A stretch of DNA of 64,000 nt. Origin: Circinella umbellata (taxonomy: Eukaryota; Mucoromycota; Mucoromycetes; Mucorales; Lichtheimiaceae). The notes under the pieces were generated by a model. It worked only from the letters and a program-made list of their open reading frames with translations. It was not told the DNA's origin and did not search any database. The stretch is from contig JAIWNF010000006.1 in assembly GCA_025093555.1 (NCBI GenBank), positions 124,001 to 188,000 of the forward strand, written 5' to 3'. The translations under genes and the position numbers were made by a program. Shown here one piece after another: positions 60,240 to 64,000 of the stretch (position 1 is the first letter of the stretch; the number at the start of each line of letters is the position of its first letter).

Positions 60240-61015
60240 CTATCGTTTACTACTTACTAACTTCATGGCTTTCATTGCTCTAGCACATAAACTGTATCCT
60301 ATTGAGTACATCGTCATCGACCCTAATTTTGTGTCTACCTGTTTCCAAGGCAAATATTGATATCCCAATCCTAAAAGTGCGTAAAGATAGGTAGATCAAG
60401 GGGCTGCAGATATTGGTAATAAAACTGACCACTGGAATACTTAGATGGTTCTTTGACAAATACCTGTCATAAAGTGGATTATTATTCAGTTCATGTATGA
60501 CTTGCAACCAAAGTAAGCGCATTCCGTTACTCATTTGGGTGTTAAGCCCGATTATAGTGATATTCTCACGATGCAATTTTTTTGTGTAGGTTTTTGCTCC
60601 GTAGTTTTTTGTTGGTCAAAGCGAGTATTTGATAATGTTTCTGGTGCTAATGATAAAAGTATATCCGATATTGGTGCCTGTTTATTGCTCTCCATAGAAT
60701 TGTTGCTGGTGCAAAGTACTTTCACTTCTCTTCTAAAAGTCGCTCAACCATTTAAAGCAGTGTTTCAAAAGATTACGTGTACAGTTTCGGTGATACTCCT
60801 GTTTTCTTTGGTTGGGAAAAGAACTGAAAGTCGTTTCCAACTTTTTAACAGTAATTAAAGGGATGTGACTCATTAGCAACTCACCAAATTTTTCGATTAC
60901 GACAGCGATCGCAATTTTTTTTTATTAATAGGTGGTGATGACACAGGATTGAGATTAATTTTGAGTCATGTATGAGTAGAGGTGGTAAGCGCGTTTCTCT
61001 TAATTTCTCATCCAT
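60240..61015 (-). pseudogene. Zn2Cys6 transcription factor, decayed copy B
   Basis: The minus strand starts with a Met-led frame (MDEKLRETRLPPLL) ending NCDRCRNRKIW then TGA. Aligned by eye with the intact copies, the first two zinc Cys remain, the third is a TGA, the fourth is Phe, the fifth remains (NYC, followed by TAA) and the sixth is Phe. The next stretch FQFFSQPKKTGVSPKLYT matches the conserved linker of the intact genes. Further on come QFYYQY.QPLD (frameshifted) and LYALLGLGYQYLPWK, and CARAMKAMK near 60250 matches the RKKAMQVM segment. The order is normal and the copy ends around here. It cannot bind zinc normally. Confidence 0.85.
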
Positions 61016-61539
61016 TGGGGACTGGAATGTAATATTTTTATTGGTTTGTCTGGAGTACAAACCAAAGTAGTTTGAGTGGAACAGAATAAGTTTTTTTTTA
61101 TTTCTTTTTCTTATTAAAATTGAGAACGGGGAGAAAGTCAGCGAACCGACCATCTCCCCAAAGCAAAAATTATAGCCTCGAGACACCCCGAAGAGTGTTC
61201 GCAGAGCAGTCAGCAACCGGAAGTGCAATGGTCACCATCCGCCCTGTATGCTCGGCATCCTTGATCACCGAACACACGACTCAGGTAAGTATGAGTTGTA
61301 TCAGTTGCAAAAACCACCTCTATTTATACTTTTTTTTCGAAGTTGCGGATTTTAAAAAAAATTGATGGTGACGGCAGTTTTAATACGTCACCTAATTCTT
61401 TATATTTAATAGATTACACAATGCATTATTTGCCAAGCTGTCATAGAATAATAAATATGCTAAATTAATTATATATGAACTACTTTGCATTAAATAATAT
61501 TAAGAGTTTTATAAAGCCTATAGTCTGACATAAGATTAT
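61016..61539. other. Spacer between the two Zn2Cys6 relics
   Basis: No gene recognised. A GC-richer patch near 61120-61270 gives only chance frames. Confidence 0.5.
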
Positions 61540-62890
61540 TTTATTATTCAACCATTTGTTCTATCAATTGTTTGAGAACTTTTGTGTTTTGGGATTAATC
61601 GTGTGAGTAAAGTGGCACAACGTATCAAATTCTTTCGGGGCCTGTAACCGTATCACAAGGTCTTGACTGCTACAATTCTATATAATAATTCCGATTTAAA
61701 CTTGAATTGGTAATTTTCACATACGTTGATCATATTTCTCATTCCTCTATTCGTACATATTTTTCATGGTCTCAATAATACCTCTTTGCATATCTTCTAT
61801 CATTGCTTTATTGTGGATAATTGATGCTGGGCTCAATTGCCACTTGATAAATTTTGCATCAAGCTTATTAATATATTCTTGGTTGGAGTAAGGCCGCGGA
61901 AAGATACAATAACGCAACAACATCACCAGCTATTCGCGTAAGAGGTATTATATGTAAGAATCCACCATAGACTGGTCTTCTTTCTCGTATATCAGCCTTA
62001 GTTTCCCGTAATAATTTTGAAACACGGTCTTCGTCAATACCATATCGGTCTAAACGATAGGTGCTTTCAATCTCATAAACAGGTGGAAGTTCAGCATTAA
62101 AAATCACCGTTTATTATGTTGAACTGTTTTCCTATGCTGCAGTATTGAATCGATCCATATGTAAATCGCATACATTATGCGTCGTCGTAGCTCAACTTCA
62201 ATTTTGTTTCGCAGATAGTGGTAGCTGGACTGGCAGCTTAAATATAATTCTTTACTCTGATAATAATAATCATAGTCAATAATTATTAGATAAACAAGTT
62301 GCATACCTTTCTAGTTTATTTATTATATAACCATTGAAGTGGAAACTCGTTTACCATATGAATAGCCTATACAAATGAATTGTAGTAACAACACTCGAAG
62401 TTGTAATCAATATTAAACTGTTTGTAAAATAGATTTGTATCCGATCTAAGAATATGCCTAAAACGTAGTGAATCTATTTGTACTAGCGACGAGAGTTATC
62501 TGTGATTATCACTCCCCGAAATGTTAATTGTGAGAAATGGTACTATATATTCCACATACTGTACCGACTACCATTTGACCCATCTTCATCAGAATTTGGA
62601 TCTATCATTATCACTAGAATTAATACTTGAAGAGCTATAATACTAGGTCGTTTGAATAGCAAATCATCAATACCCATAGCCTTTCTTCTTAAATACCGCC
62701 CAATAGCACGTGCAGTCGTATTGCTCTTATATTTTGAGCCCCACGGGAAAAAATTGACAAGAATCCATAGCACAAACAGCATAAAAAAAGTCGTTCATCT
62801 AGAAGTTAAGAATATTGATAATTGAACTGTGGCAAAAAGAATATTTGTTGATAATTGGAGATTTGAAGCGAACAAATCTCAAATACCTAT
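61540..62890 (-). pseudogene. Zn2Cys6 transcription factor, decayed copy A (no DNA-binding exon)
   Basis: The minus strand begins with a relic of exon 2 (YLRFVRF, SPIINKY, then FFYAVCAM), continues with RYLRRKAMGIDDL and ALQVLILVIMIDPN near 62580-62700, then RRRIMYAIYIWIDS near 62150-62195, and FNAELPPVYE with RERRPVYGGFLHIIPLTRIA at 61920-62100. Finally VIRLQAPKEF near 61630-61660 matches the VRLQARRNL segment of copy 2's last exon. Stops and shifts separate the pieces. No zinc-cluster exon is found to the right, where it should be. The exon-2 relic starts next to a possible transposon end at 62897. Confidence 0.85.
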
Positions 62891-62896
62891 ATATAT

Positions 62897-62925
62897 TACA
62901 GCGGAACCCCGTTAATTCAAACTTA
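62897..62925. repeat. Possible solo terminal inverted repeat
   Basis: TA followed by CAGCGGAACCCCGTTAATTC has the look of a Tc1/mariner or pogo-type transposon end, and it lies exactly where the missing exon 1 of relic A should begin. I did not find the matching inverted copy within the window. Confidence 0.3.
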
Positions 62926-64000
62926 CATCTCCCATTTTTAGTGTAAAAATAAAGAAGATGTGAAAGTTTTCGGGACTAGAGTGATGTAATCATTTACTTT
63001 TAAGATCAGATTAATACGAAAGAGATAATACATATATACATACCACTTATAATGCAAATATTTTTCAGGAAAAGTTTTAAATACGTAAAGAGGTTTATTC
63101 ATTCCATCTTTATTATCAATGTAGTTTTACATTTTTATCTTCTTTTTCTGCTAGTTACGTACTAGTCAAATAACAATGACTAACAAAATTATTTAAAATA
63201 TTGAATGATTGGCAAAAGTCAACTTCAAGACATGTAAAAATTAAGCAACTGTTAGGTCCATGAAAAAAAAAGAATCTTCAGGAACTCAAAGTACGTACTG
63301 AAATCTATGCTTTATGGTACATACTGCTTATAACCGTTAAAAAAATTCAGCTCCAACTACATTTTTTCAAAAGGTATCTCCATCTGCCAAACATTATTTT
63401 TGATGGAAACTTCGCATTAAATGCATAAAGAAGATTATAAACAAGTTTGATGCGACAGATTTAAAAAATATCAATTGTGAAAAAAGTTATAAGCATTTGA
63501 AAGTTTGGTCATTTGGCTGGGGCTCACATATTTCGAACAGTAATAGTGTGTTACCATATATGATGGTTTTGTGCAGCATAAAATCCGGATAAACTTTCTT
63601 AATAGAGTGATAGTATATCTATATAACAGTTAGTATAGAGCAAGACAACCTGTTAACAAGAAGGAACATCCACATTATTAAAGACAAAAAAACATAAATA
63701 TATAGTCTTCATTTTTTTTAGTTTAGTTTTATTTTTAAAACATCAACCAACAACCATCATTATACCATTTATAGATAAAATAAAACAAACTATTAAAATA
63801 CATTAAGTGTTTATATATATGGTTGATTAAAGTAATTATAATTGCTCTTCAAGAGCATTATTATTTACTTCCACCTTTAAGGAACACCTTGTCTGATTTT
63901 TAGTTTTAGTAGAATTCGGTTGTACCTATTGTTGAATTGAAGGGATAGTAGTGTTTTTCAGTCTCTTCATTTCACAATTCCTGTTTATAATATGTTGAGG
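62926..64000. other. Right edge, gene-poor
   Basis: AT-rich with no supportable gene. At the extreme right the minus strand could carry a last coding segment: after AAATCAG (about 63894-63900) it reads KVFLKGGSK and then a stop near 63864. The candidate upstream piece is cut by the window edge and the implied intron would be only about 33 bases, so I do not call a gene. Confidence 0.4.

Noticed and set aside
60535..60858. 107-residue plus-strand frame
   Set aside because: It is antisense to the Zn2Cys6 relic, whose minus-strand reading aligns with the intact paralogues.
61120..61365. 81-residue plus-strand frame in the GC-richer patch
   Set aside because: No motif, overlaps a minus frame, and no splice or homologue evidence.
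1..64000. tRNA, rRNA or CRISPR arrays
   Set aside because: No convincing tRNA A/B-box pair, no rRNA core sequence and no regularly spaced direct repeats were found by eye.

Overview
The window is AT-rich nuclear DNA of a filamentous fungus. It most resembles an early-diverging Mucoromycota (Mucorales-like) genome: many short GT-AG introns of about 40-240 bases, long poly-A/T tracts, and protein families typical of that group. The genus cannot be told from the sequence. There are no bacterial-style operons, rRNA genes, CRISPR arrays or convincing tRNAs. I could not run alignments, so all family assignments come from motifs read by eye. Exon joins were checked by hand for GT-AG borders and a continuous reading frame.

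Left part (1-28 kb) is the conserved signalling and housekeeping side. After a gene-poor stretch (1-5.5 kb) with a 719-bp TA-flanked inverted-repeat element and decayed WD40-like fragments comes a small ABC ATPase (5523-6522, +). Four minus-strand genes follow: a Crz1-like two-finger C2H2 factor, a PPZ-type Ser/Thr phosphatase, a Zds1-family protein and an ELO fatty-acid elongase. A 5.2-kb gene-poor gap holds a 390-bp inverted-repeat element. Then comes a six-exon HOG-pathway-type MAP kinase kinase kinase (23195-28112, +).

Middle part (29.9-35.3 kb): two tandem plus-strand paralogues with a TPR-like N-terminus, an F-box and a long leucine-rich C-terminus.

Right part (38-63 kb) is an accessory region under gene birth and death. 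Three intact nine-exon cytochrome P450 genes and one wrecked P450 copy are interleaved with two intact seven-exon Zn2Cys6 transcription factors and two wrecked copies of that factor. It also holds a frameshifted D-2-hydroxyacid dehydrogenase and a 751-bp TA-flanked inverted-repeat element. The factors may control the P450s, but only proximity supports that.

Most worth a second look: the interleaved P450/Zn2Cys6 block with its decay series, the shared 16-nt and 12-nt micro-exons of the two factors, and three separate families of TA-target inverted-repeat elements.
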